A DNA stretch of 15,045 nucleotides, taken from the NCBI GenBank assembly GCA_944329505.1, contig CALVIJ010000014.1, positions 1 to 15,045 on the forward strand, written 5' to 3'. Position 1 is the first letter of the stretch. Every line of letters begins with the position of its first letter. The DNA comes from an uncultured Bacilli bacterium (GTDB lineage Bacteria > Bacillota_I > Bacilli_A > RF39 > UBA660). The notes beneath the pieces were generated by a model that saw nothing but the letters and a program-made list of their open reading frames with translations, was not told the origin of the DNA and ran no database searches. The translations under genes and the position numbers were made by a program. Of the stretch, positions 7,223-13,890 are shown one piece after another.

Positions 7223-7564
7223 ATGATTGGTGATGATATGTTAGAGATAGATATGGCTTCAAAGTATGGTATTTTATTTGTAAGATTATTTGGCGAATTA
7301 ACAAAACGAACTAGAAAAAAATTAAATGATGAGGTTGGACAATTAATTATTAATGTTGGAATTAAAAACATTGTTTTCAACTTAGAAAATGTAAATAAAA
7401 TGGATGATTTTGGGTTTAAAACATTATCTAAGTGTTATAACATATGTGATAAGAATAATGGAAATACCATGATTTGCTTAAGTAATAATAAATTTAAATA
7501 TGATTTAAAACCATTTAATGTAATTTCCGATGAACTTACAGCAGTCAATTTAATTAGTATCTAG
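7223..7564 (+). CDS. spoIIAA: SpoIIAA-like anti-sigma factor antagonist (STAS domain) lacking the phospho-acceptor serine
   Basis: This 113-residue STAS protein aligns along its length with SpoIIAA: LFVRLFGELTKRT for the first strands, KNIVFNLENVNKM, then the switch loop and a helix, then TMICLSNN. In B. subtilis the loop reads MDSSG, and Ser58 is phosphorylated by the kinase SpoIIAB; unphosphorylated SpoIIAA frees SigF. Here the loop reads MDDFG (residues 60-64), with Asp62 at the Ser57 place and Phe63 at the Ser58 place, so the classical switch residue is absent. No spoIIAB follows; the sigma gene starts 9 bases later. Start 7223 has AAAAGGTG 7 bases upstream; ATG 7238 (108 residues, with GGTGAT upstream) fits the family N-terminus equally well. 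It may still bind an anti-sigma factor encoded elsewhere, may have a new partner, or may be a relic. Confidence 0.8.
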   Translation: MIGDDMLEIDMASKYGILFVRLFGELTKRTRKKLNDEVGQLIINVGIKNIVFNLENVNKMDDFGFKTLSKCYNICDKNNGNTMICLSNNKFKYDLKPFNVISDELTAVNLISI

Positions 7565-7573
7565 GAGGTGTAA

Positions 7574-8221
7574 ATGAAATCATTAACCGAATTAATTTTA
7601 CAAAACAACAATTTAATTTATAGTATTGCAAGTAAGTTTGGAAACAATAATGATATGGATGATTTGTTTCAAGCTGGTTGCATTGGAATGATGGAAGCAT
7701 ATAAGAGGTTTGATTCTTCTAGAGGTGTTAAATTTACGACTTTTACTTATCCTTATATTCTAGGTAGAATATCAGAATATGTCAGAGAAAATCACGCAGT
7801 TAAGTTAACTAAAGATATGACGAGAGCAAAAAATAAAATTGAAAGAGCTAAAATGTATATGACTCAAGAACTCATGAGAGAGCCATCTAATGAAGAACTT
7901 AGTAATTATTTGAATATTCCGCTTGAAAATTTAAATATGCTTCTAAATTATAATGGCGATGGCTTTAGTTTAGATGAAACTTATTTAGATAATCTATCAC
8001 TTTATGATGTCATTTCTTCTAAAGAAGTAGATTATAATACTTTAGTTTTTTTAAAACAAGAAATCGAAAATTTAGAAGAACCTGAAAGAACTATTATGTA
8101 TGAGAGATATTTTGAAGACATGACCCAAAGTGAGATTGCCAACAATTTAGGTTTAAGTCAAGTTGACGTTTCTAGAAGAGAAAAGAAAGTTTTAGTTAAA
8201 CTTCGTAAAACCTTTAATTGA
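7574..8221 (+). CDS. sigF: Sporulation sigma factor, SigF/SigG type, short N-terminus
   Basis: This 215-residue sigma-70 family protein would direct RNA polymerase to forespore genes. Region 2 (about 10-75) includes DDLFQAGCIGMMEAYKRFD and GVKFTTFTYPYILGRISEYVREN. Region 3 runs through KMYMTQELMREPSNEELSNYL. Region 4 has EEPERTIMYERYFEDMTQ, then SEIANNLGLSQVDVSRREKK (about 184-204), very close to the SigF helix-turn-helix (QSEVAERLGISQVQVSRLEKK). It is about 40 residues shorter than B. subtilis SigF (255); the missing part is the N-terminus. The ribosome site AGGAGGTG starts in the last base of the spoIIAA stop, so the two genes are tightly coupled. Position argues for SigF; sequence alone cannot exclude SigG or one factor doing both jobs. 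The TGA stop overlaps the next promoter. Confidence 0.85.
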   Translation: MKSLTELILQNNNLIYSIASKFGNNNDMDDLFQAGCIGMMEAYKRFDSSRGVKFTTFTYPYILGRISEYVRENHAVKLTKDMTRAKNKIERAKMYMTQELMREPSNEELSNYLNIPLENLNMLLNYNGDGFSLDETYLDNLSLYDVISSKEVDYNTLVFLKQEIENLEEPERTIMYERYFEDMTQSEIANNLGLSQVDVSRREKKVLVKLRKTFN

Positions 8222-8246
8222 CAATTCTAGATGGTTAAATTATAAT
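8218..8246 (+). promoter_or_regulatory. Full-consensus sigma-A promoter for the pilin-like gene
   Basis: TTGACA (8218-8223) and TATAAT (8241-8246) are separated by exactly 17 bases: a perfect match to the housekeeping consensus. The -35 box contains the TGA stop of the sigma gene. It drives the pilin-like gene 19 bases downstream. Confidence 0.85.
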
Positions 8247-8264
8247 TAATAATAGGTGATAGGT

Positions 8265-8669
8265 ATGAAAAAAGGTTTTACTTTAGTTGAACTTTTAGGA
8301 GTTATTGTAATTTTAGGTTTGATAGCAATGATTGCGATTCCAACTATTAATACCGCTTTAGATTCATCTAGAGATAAAGCTTACAACGAACAGATAAATA
8401 CAATTGAAGATACGGCGAGAACATATATGTCTAAAAATTCATTAAAGTTGCCAAGTCAAACTGAAGGAAGTAATTGCTGTGTAAGTATAGATACTATGAG
8501 GCAAGAAGGTTTACTAACAACGGATGATATTGAAAATCCTAAATATCGAAAAGATAGCACTGAAGAGGAAGAGAAATTTGAAAACTTTAATGGATCGGTT
8601 ATCATTACCTTTACTAATAACAAATATAAATATGAGTATGTGAATTCCACTTGCACGAATGCGTGTTAG
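8265..8669 (+). CDS. Type IV pilin-like protein with class III signal peptide
   Basis: This 134-residue protein starts with MKKGFTLVELLGVIVILGLI, the prepilin signature: a short basic leader, cleavage by prepilin peptidase after Gly4, Phe5 as the methylated first residue and Glu9 at mature +5, then a hydrophobic helix to about residue 27. The rest is a soluble head with four cysteines (71, 72, 130, 134) that could form disulfides outside the cell. No prepilin peptidase, ATPase or platform gene lies nearby, so it is an orphan pseudopilin; secretion, DNA uptake or surface roles are possible. ATG 8265 is preferred over GTG 8256 because the leader Met-Lys-Lys-Gly is canonical and GGTGAT (8255-8260) precedes it. 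It lies between sigma and spoVA genes with its own strong promoter and terminator. Confidence 0.85.
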   Translation: MKKGFTLVELLGVIVILGLIAMIAIPTINTALDSSRDKAYNEQINTIEDTARTYMSKNSLKLPSQTEGSNCCVSIDTMRQEGLLTTDDIENPKYRKDSTEEEEKFENFNGSVIITFTNNKYKYEYVNSTCTNAC

Positions 8670-8678
8670 TGGTTTTTT
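8647..8678 (+). terminator. Intrinsic terminator formed by the 3' coding end of the pilin-like gene
   Basis: CCACTTGCACG (8647-8657) pairs with GCGTGTTAGTGG (8661-8672), with one mismatch and one wobble, followed by TTTTTT (8673-8678). The 5' arm codes for the last residues and the TAG stop (8667-8669) lies in the 3' arm. It ends directly against the next promoter, insulating spoVA from housekeeping transcription. Confidence 0.8.
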
Positions 8679-8708
8679 GTATAAATTTTTTTAACTTTGG
8701 TCATAATA
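8679..8708 (+). promoter_or_regulatory. Forespore (SigG/SigF type) promoter of the spoVA operon
   Basis: GTATA (8679-8683) and CATAATA (8702-8708) are separated by 18 bases, matching the B. subtilis SigG consensus as I recall it (GHATR, 18 bases, CATWMTA). The same bases partly fit SigF (GYWTA, 15 bases, GGnRAnAnTW; GG at 8699-8700). Transcription would begin near 8714-8715, so the ribosome site AGGAGG (8714-8719) would be at the very 5' end of the mRNA. Confidence 0.75.
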
Positions 8709-8726
8709 GTTTTAGGAGGAAATGTT

Positions 8727-9164
8727 ATGAAACAAAGTTATCAAGAAATTGTAGAAAAAAATAGCCCAAAAGAAAATGTTTTTTCTAATGCCGTTATAGC
8801 TTTTATAACTGGTGGAATTATGGGAATCATTGGTCAACTTTTAATTGATGGATATTCCATGTGGTTAGATATTCCAACTAAAGAGGCGACTGTTTGTATG
8901 TTGGTAACACTTATATTTTTTAGTTGTTTATTTACATCTTTTGGTTTTTTTGACAAGTGGGTTAATTTTTGTAAGTGTGGATTAATTATTCCAATTACAG
9001 GGTTTGCTCATGCAACGATGAGTGCAGCTTTAGAATTTAGAAAAGAGGGCTTAGTTACTGGTATTGGAATGAATATGCTTAAGCTTTCTGGTGCAGTTAT
9101 TATTTTTGGAGTTGTTAGTAGTTTTGTGTTTAGTTTGATTAGGATGGTGGTGGGACTTATATGA
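8727..9164 (+). CDS. spoVAC: Stage V sporulation protein AC, spore membrane dipicolinate channel component
   Basis: SpoVAC is an inner-membrane protein of the spore. In B. subtilis it behaves as a mechanosensitive channel for release of dipicolinic acid (DPA). From ATG 8727 it is 145 residues (about 150 in B. subtilis). It shows the expected hydrophobic segments: AFITGGIMGIIGQLLIDGY, a second after the short polar insert, the conserved PITGFAHATMSAALEFRKEGLVTGIGMNMLKLSG, and a last helix IIFGVVSSFVFSLIRMVVG. The start is fixed by AGGAGG (8714-8719); a TTG at 8697 in frame lies upstream of the predicted mRNA start. Its TGA overlaps the spoVAD ATG (ATGA at 9161-9164), implying coupled translation. 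It is first in a three-gene operon under a forespore promoter. Confidence 0.95.
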   Translation: MKQSYQEIVEKNSPKENVFSNAVIAFITGGIMGIIGQLLIDGYSMWLDIPTKEATVCMLVTLIFFSCLFTSFGFFDKWVNFCKCGLIIPITGFAHATMSAALEFRKEGLVTGIGMNMLKLSGAVIIFGVVSSFVFSLIRMVVGLI

Positions 9165-10150
9165 CATTTAAATTTAAAGATGTTTATATAAATGAAACTT
9201 CTACTATTACAGGGCCTTATGAGAGTGAAGGACCACTTGGTAAGTACTTTGATTTATGTCATAGTGATTTATATTTTGGTGAGAAAAACTGGGAACAAGC
9301 GGAGGTTAAGTTGATTGACGAAGCAATTAATACTTTGACCCGAAAAAGCAAAGTTGAAATAAACAGTGTGGATGCTTTTATAGGTGGAGATTTACTTAAT
9401 CAAATTGCCGCGTCCAATTATGCGATGATGAAAGTTAATAAAAGTTTTATTGGAATTTATGCGGCTTGTTCAAATTCAACTCTAGGACTTATCTTAGGCG
9501 GAAGTTTGATTGATGGTGGTTTTTTAAATAAAGTTATTACTTTTACATCTTCTCATAATACAGCAGCTGAAAAGCAATATCGTTATCCTGTAGAATACGG
9601 TGGTCCAAAACGTAAGACAACTACTTTTACATCTACTGGTGGTGTTGCGGCTTTACTTTCTAATGAAACTGGAAAAATCAAGTTAGAAAGCGGAACACTT
9701 GGAACAGTAATAGATTCTGGTGTGACAGATGTGTTTAATATGGGAGCAGTGATGGCTAAAGCAGCCGCTGATACAATATATAAACACCTTCAAGATACTG
9801 GAAGAGATATTAGTTATTATGATTTGATTTTAACTGGCGATTTAGGTGTATATGGAAAAGAAATTTTAAAAGAATATATGTATAGTGAATATAATATCAA
9901 ATTAAAAAACTATAATGATACAGGTGTTATGCTTTACGATATAGAAAATCAGCCGGTTTATGCAGGAGCGAGTGGTCCAGCGTGCGCCTCTTTGGTTACT
10001 TATGGTTATGTGTTTGATAAGATGAAAAAAGGTAAATATAAAAAAGTATTACTAGCGGCTACTGGGGCTTTGATGAGTCCGACGATGGTTAATCATAAAC
10101 TTACTATACCAGCTATAAGCCATGCGGTTAGTTTGGAGGTAATATTATGA
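9161..10150 (+). CDS. spoVAD: Stage V sporulation protein AD, DPA-binding thiolase-fold protein
   Basis: SpoVAD (329 residues; about 338 in B. subtilis) binds dipicolinic acid and is needed for its uptake into the developing spore and release at germination. It has a thiolase-like fold that does not catalyse condensation. Family landmarks are GPYESEGPLGKYFD, KNWEQAEVKLIDEA, FIGGDLLNQIAASNY, the GIYAACSNSTLG segment at the thiolase cysteine position, LIDGGF, SSHNTAAEKQYRYPVEYGGPK, FNMGAVMAKAAADTI, DLILTGDLG, and ATGALMSPTMVNHKLTIPAISHAVSLE at the end. It overlaps spoVAC by 4 bases, and its own TGA overlaps the ATG of spoVAEb (10147-10150). Its last codons form the GGAGGT ribosome site of the next gene, so the operon is translationally coupled. 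Confidence 0.96.
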   Translation: MTFKFKDVYINETSTITGPYESEGPLGKYFDLCHSDLYFGEKNWEQAEVKLIDEAINTLTRKSKVEINSVDAFIGGDLLNQIAASNYAMMKVNKSFIGIYAACSNSTLGLILGGSLIDGGFLNKVITFTSSHNTAAEKQYRYPVEYGGPKRKTTTFTSTGGVAALLSNETGKIKLESGTLGTVIDSGVTDVFNMGAVMAKAAADTIYKHLQDTGRDISYYDLILTGDLGVYGKEILKEYMYSEYNIKLKNYNDTGVMLYDIENQPVYAGASGPACASLVTYGYVFDKMKKGKYKKVLLAATGALMSPTMVNHKLTIPAISHAVSLEVIL

Positions 10151-10497
10151 TATATTTAAATGCATTTTTATTTGCTGGACTTGTGTGTGCGATAGCTCAG
10201 ATTATATTGGACTGTACTAAGTTAACACCAGGACACATCACAGTTATCTTTGTTGTGTTAGGAGCGTTTTTAGATGTATTTAATATATATGATCAAATTA
10301 TATTATGGGCTGGTGGAGGAGCACTTGTTCCAATTACTAGTTTTGGTCATAATCTTACTCATGGTGCGATTCATGGATATAATACAGAGGGGGTCTTAGG
10401 TTTATTTAGTGGTACTTTAGATTTGACAGCGGCCGGTATTAGTGCGGCGATTATATTTGCTTTCTTTATGTCTTTAATATTCGAACCTAAAGATTAA
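10147..10497 (+). CDS. spoVAEb: Stage V sporulation protein AEb, membrane component of the DPA channel
   Basis: This 116-residue hydrophobic protein has the usual SpoVAEb length and pattern: a first membrane helix (AFLFAGLVCAIAQIILD), the polar LTPGHI, a second helix (TVIFVVLGAFLDVFNIYD), the conserved VPITSFGHNLTHGAIHGYNTEGVLGLFSG and a C-terminal helix. It resembles SpoVAC internally (PITxFxH...EG), as expected for related channel subunits. It acts with SpoVAC and SpoVAD in moving dipicolinic acid across the spore inner membrane. The ribosome site GGAGGT (10135-10140) is 6 bases before the ATG. It is last in the operon. No spoVAA, AB, AEa or AF is present, which is the reduced C-D-Eb set seen in clostridia and related groups. 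Confidence 0.93.
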   Translation: MIYLNAFLFAGLVCAIAQIILDCTKLTPGHITVIFVVLGAFLDVFNIYDQIILWAGGGALVPITSFGHNLTHGAIHGYNTEGVLGLFSGTLDLTAAGISAAIIFAFFMSLIFEPKD

Positions 10498-10525
10498 AAC
10501 ATTTAGTAATTTACTAGATGTTTTT
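10496..10525 (+). terminator. Intrinsic terminator of the spoVA operon
   Basis: AAAACATTTAGTA (10496-10508) pairs with TACTAGATGTTTT (10512-10524), 13 pairs with one G-U, followed by T. The first arm begins within the TAA stop of spoVAEb. Confidence 0.82.
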
Positions 10526-10536
10526 GTTTTAAAACA

Positions 10537-10565
10537 TTGACAAACCTTTGTTCGTCATGTAAAAT
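10537..10565 (+). promoter_or_regulatory. Sigma-A promoter upstream of the hypothetical gene and uvrA
   Basis: A perfect -35 TTGACA (10537-10542) and a -10 TAAAAT (10560-10565) are separated by 17 bases. Transcription would start about 55 bases before the TTG start codon. Confidence 0.65.
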
Positions 10566-10595
10566 TATGATTGTCTAAAAATATATTGACACTGA

Positions 10596-10604
10596 TGTTA
10601 TAAT
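10596..10604 (+). promoter_or_regulatory. Second candidate promoter (extended -10)
   Basis: TGTTATAAT (10596-10604) matches the extended -10 consensus TGnTATAAT. No good -35 lies at the normal distance. It would start transcription close to the ribosome site GGATGTGAT (10617-10625), so uvrA may be served by two promoters. Confidence 0.45.
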
Positions 10605-10628
10605 AATAGTAGTTTTGGATGTGATATA

Positions 10629-11087
10629 TTGTTTATTATAGGTTACAAAGGATTTAATAAAAATTTTACAAATAGATATGGCGATAAGTTTGAAATCGGA
10701 AAAGTCTATCATGCGGACGGAGAAATAAAATGGGGAAGTCAAGGTAATGGTTTTCACTTGTGCAGTAATATTGAAGATTGTTTTAGATATGTCGATCCTG
10801 ACAATTCTATTATGACAGAGGTTTTAGGCTTTGGAAAAATGAAAAAGTACGATGATGAATATTATGGCTATTACGATATGTATGTTGCTGAGTACTTGCG
10901 AATTATTAGGGTTATTTCTAGAGAAGATATAATTGACATGATGCTTCATACATATTTAGAGCGTCGAGAACGTTTTATTAGAAATTTTAATTTGACTGAT
11001 GAAGAACTTGAATTATTTAAAGGAGTTGAATATTATGGACAAAATAGTGATAAAGGGAGCAAGAGAAAACAACTTAAAAAATATTAA
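10629..11087 (+). CDS. Phage-type small protein of unknown function (GYKGF...GFHLC family), TTG start
   Basis: The protein is 152 residues from a TTG start placed 3 bases after the ribosome site GGATGTGAT (10617-10625). Its N-terminal half, GYKGFNKNFTNRYGDKFEIG then KVYHADGEIKWGSQGNGFHLC, resembles a domain common in phage genomes, which I believe is called DUF7666: a G-x-K-G-F start, F-E-I-G-K-x-Y, and a GFHxC motif. No catalytic activity is known to me. The second half is charged and aromatic (YDDEYYGYYDMYVAEYLRIIRVISRE) with a Glu/Arg helix (LERRERFIRNFNLTDEELELF). Its 3' end overlaps uvrA by 53 bases, and the uvrA ribosome site AAAGGAG lies inside it. The last ~16 residues, basic and low in complexity, may be a run-on tail. 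Possibly phage-derived; function unknown. Confidence 0.7.
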   Translation: MFIIGYKGFNKNFTNRYGDKFEIGKVYHADGEIKWGSQGNGFHLCSNIEDCFRYVDPDNSIMTEVLGFGKMKKYDDEYYGYYDMYVAEYLRIIRVISREDIIDMMLHTYLERRERFIRNFNLTDEELELFKGVEYYGQNSDKGSKRKQLKKY

Positions 11088-13848
11088 TATTACTTTACCT
11101 AAAGATAAATTAATTGTCATGACAGGTGTATCTGGAAGTGGTAAGAGTAGTTTGGCTTTTGATACGATATATGCGGAGGGTCAAAGAAGATATATTGAAA
11201 GCTTAAGTGCTTATGCGAGACAGTTTTTAGGTGGGTCTGAAAAACCTGATGTCGATAGTATTGATGGTCTTTCTCCCGCAATCAGTATCGATCAGAAAAC
11301 AACTAATAAAAATCCCCGTAGTACAGTTGGTACAGTTACGGAAATTTATGATTATTTAAGACTTTTATATGCACGTATTGGTGTACCTTACTGTCCAAAT
11401 CATCATATACCGATTAGTAGTCAAAGTATTGAAGAGATGTGTAATGATGTTTTAAAGTTACCAGAAAGGACTAAAATTAGAGTTTTAGGACCAGTTGTGG
11501 CTTTGGAAAAAGGAACTCATAAGGATTTACTTTTGTCATTGCGTAAGGACGGTTATGTTAGGGTTATTATCGATGATGAGGAATATGATTTATCTGAAGA
11601 TATTAATTTAGAGAGAAATAAGAAACATACGATTGAGGTCGTAGTCGATAGATTAGTTATCAAACCAGAAATTAGAAGTCGACTTTATGAGAGTATGGAA
11701 GTTGCGACTAAACTTGGACATGGTAAGTTATTAATCGATGTTGTCGGTGGTGAAAAAATGCTGATGAGTGAGACATATGCTTGTCCAGAATGTGATTTTT
11801 CTTTGCCGGAACTTGAACCTAGAATGTTTTCATTTAATGCGCCTTGGGGAGCTTGTCCAGAGTGTAAGGGTTTAGGTATTAAATATAAAATAGATGAAGA
11901 TTTGATTATTCCTGATAAAAGTTTGAGTATTAATGATGGGGCAATTGCGGCTATAAATGTCGATGATGAAAATAATATTACTTATACTAATCTAGAAACA
12001 GCTTGCCGTTATCATGGAATTGATATGGATAAGCCGGTTAAGGAACTAACTAGAAAAGAATTAGATATTGTTTTATATGGATCACCTGAGTTACTTACAT
12101 TTAACTATACTTCTAAGACTGGTAATAAGAGAACAACTAAAGGATATTTTGAAGGTATTATTACTAATTTAGAAAGACGTTATATGGAAACTAAGAGTAC
12201 TTGGGTTAGAACTTGGATTGAAAATTATATGACTGAGCTTAAGTGTCCAAAATGTCATGGGGCAAGACTTTCTGATGATGTCCTTTCTGTTTTAATCGGT
12301 GGTAAAAACATCTATGAGATGACTAAGCTTAGTATAAAAGATTTATATAGTTTTTTAGGTAATTTAAAATTAACTAAAGAACAAGAAGAAATATCAGAGT
12401 TAATTATCAAAGAGATAAATTCGAGACTTTCATTTTTGATTAATGTTGGTTTAGAATATTTGACTTTAGATAGAGAAGCTAAAACACTTTCTGGTGGTGA
12501 GGCTCAGAGAATTAGATTAGCTACACAAATTGGCTCACAATTAACAGGAGTTTTATATGTTTTGGATGAACCTAGTATTGGTTTACACCAAAGAGATAAT
12601 CAAAGGTTAATTAATTCACTTTTGAAAATGCGTGATTTAGGTAATACTCTTATTGTGGTTGAGCACGATACAGATACGATGCTTCAAGCTGATTATTTAG
12701 TTGATATCGGCCCGGCAGCTGGTGTTCACGGTGGTAAGGTTGTAGCTGAGGGTACTCCAGAAGAAGTTATGAAAAATTCTAATAGTTTAACTGGTAAGTA
12801 TTTGACTGGTGAACTTAAAATAGACGTGCCTACTAAGAGAAGAAAAGGTAATAAGAAATATTTAGAGATAGTCGGAGCTAAAGAGAATAATTTAAAAAAT
12901 ATTAAGGTTAAATTCCCGCTTGGCAAGTTTATATGTGTAACTGGGGTATCTGGAAGTGGTAAGAGTACCATTGTTAATGAAATTTTATATAAAGCTGTTT
13001 CAAATAATTTATATAAATCTAAGGAAAAACCGGGTGCGTTTAAATCAATTAAAGGTTTAGAAAATATCGATAAGGTTGTCGATATTTCACAAGCTCCAAT
13101 TGGTAGAACACCTCGCAGTAATCCAGCAACTTATACTTCAGTATTTGACGATATTCGTGATGTTTTTGCCGAAACTAAAGAGGCTAAAATGAGAGGATAC
13201 GATAAAGGTAGATTTTCATTTAATGTCAAAGGTGGAAGATGTGAAGCGTGCTGGGGTGATGGTGTTAAGAAAATTGAAATGCACTTTTTACCAGATGTTT
13301 ATGTTCCTTGTGAGGTATGTCATGGAACACGTTATAATAGTGAAACATTACAAATTAAATATAAAGGTAAGAGTATTTACGATGTTTTAGAAATGACAGT
13401 TGAAGAGGCTTTAGAATTCTTCGAAAATGTTCCAAAGATTAAGAATAAATTACAAATGCTTTATGATGTTGGTCTTTCTTATGTTAAGTTAGGTCAAAGT
13501 GCCCCAACCCTTTCTGGTGGTGAGGCGGCTAGGGTAAAATTAGCTAAAGAGTTACAGAAAAAACCAACTGGTAAGAGTTTGTTTATTTTAGATGAGCCTA
13601 CAACTGGTTTACATAGTGATGATATTAAAAAGTTACTTGTAATTTTAAATAGAATTGTTGATAATGGAGATACGGTTTTAGTTATTGAACACAATTTAGA
13701 TGTTATTAAAGTAGCTGATTATATTATTGATTTAGGACCAGAAGGTGGTGATGGTGGAGGTAATATTGTTGTTACTGGAACACCTGAAGAAGTAGCTGAA
13801 TGTCCTAATAGTTATACAGGCAAGTTTTTAAAACCTTATTTAGAGTAA
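11035..13848 (+). CDS. uvrA: Excinuclease ABC subunit A (UvrA)
   Basis: UvrA is the damage-sensing ATPase dimer of nucleotide excision repair, loading UvrB at lesions. It is 937 residues from ATG 11035, near the usual 940-950, and complete. The first ATPase half has Walker A GVSGSGKSS (31-39), a zinc module with CPEC and CPEC around residues 245-280, the signature LSGGEAQRIRLA (from 485) and Walker B VLDEPSIGLHQRDN. The second has GVSGSGKST (637-645), zinc cysteines in GRCEACWGDG and CEVCHGTR, LSGGEAARVKLA (from 826) and ILDEPTTGLHSDD. The start is set by AAAGGAG (11019-11025), 9 bases before the ATG, and matches the family start MDKIVIKGARENNLKN. An upstream in-frame ATG at 10999 lies inside the preceding gene and has no ribosome site. 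No uvrB lies within the window. Confidence 0.98.
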   Translation: MDKIVIKGARENNLKNINITLPKDKLIVMTGVSGSGKSSLAFDTIYAEGQRRYIESLSAYARQFLGGSEKPDVDSIDGLSPAISIDQKTTNKNPRSTVGTVTEIYDYLRLLYARIGVPYCPNHHIPISSQSIEEMCNDVLKLPERTKIRVLGPVVALEKGTHKDLLLSLRKDGYVRVIIDDEEYDLSEDINLERNKKHTIEVVVDRLVIKPEIRSRLYESMEVATKLGHGKLLIDVVGGEKMLMSETYACPECDFSLPELEPRMFSFNAPWGACPECKGLGIKYKIDEDLIIPDKSLSINDGAIAAINVDDENNITYTNLETACRYHGIDMDKPVKELTRKELDIVLYGSPELLTFNYTSKTGNKRTTKGYFEGIITNLERRYMETKSTWVRTWIENYMTELKCPKCHGARLSDDVLSVLIGGKNIYEMTKLSIKDLYSFLGNLKLTKEQEEISELIIKEINSRLSFLINVGLEYLTLDREAKTLSGGEAQRIRLATQIGSQLTGVLYVLDEPSIGLHQRDNQRLINSLLKMRDLGNTLIVVEHDTDTMLQADYLVDIGPAAGVHGGKVVAEGTPEEVMKNSNSLTGKYLTGELKIDVPTKRRKGNKKYLEIVGAKENNLKNIKVKFPLGKFICVTGVSGSGKSTIVNEILYKAVSNNLYKSKEKPGAFKSIKGLENIDKVVDISQAPIGRTPRSNPATYTSVFDDIRDVFAETKEAKMRGYDKGRFSFNVKGGRCEACWGDGVKKIEMHFLPDVYVPCEVCHGTRYNSETLQIKYKGKSIYDVLEMTVEEALEFFENVPKIKNKLQMLYDVGLSYVKLGQSAPTLSGGEAARVKLAKELQKKPTGKSLFILDEPTTGLHSDDIKKLLVILNRIVDNGDTVLVIEHNLDVIKVADYIIDLGPEGGDGGGNIVVTGTPEEVAECPNSYTGKFLKPYLE

Positions 13849-13878
13849 ACTATAGAGTTATAATTCTATAGTTTTTTT
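13847..13878 (+). terminator. Intrinsic terminator of uvrA
   Basis: AAACTATAGA (13847-13856) pairs perfectly with TCTATAGTTT (13865-13874) around an 8-base loop, with T to 13878. The first arm begins in the last two bases of the uvrA TAA stop. Confidence 0.88.
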
Positions 13879-13890
13879 GTTGCTAAAAAC

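Noticed and set aside
10586..10604. TTGACA at 10586-10591 with TATAAT at 10599-10604 as one promoter
   Set aside because: The spacing is only 7 bases. The TATAAT is kept as an extended -10 on its own, and TTGACA 10537 with TAAAAT 10560 has proper 17-base spacing.
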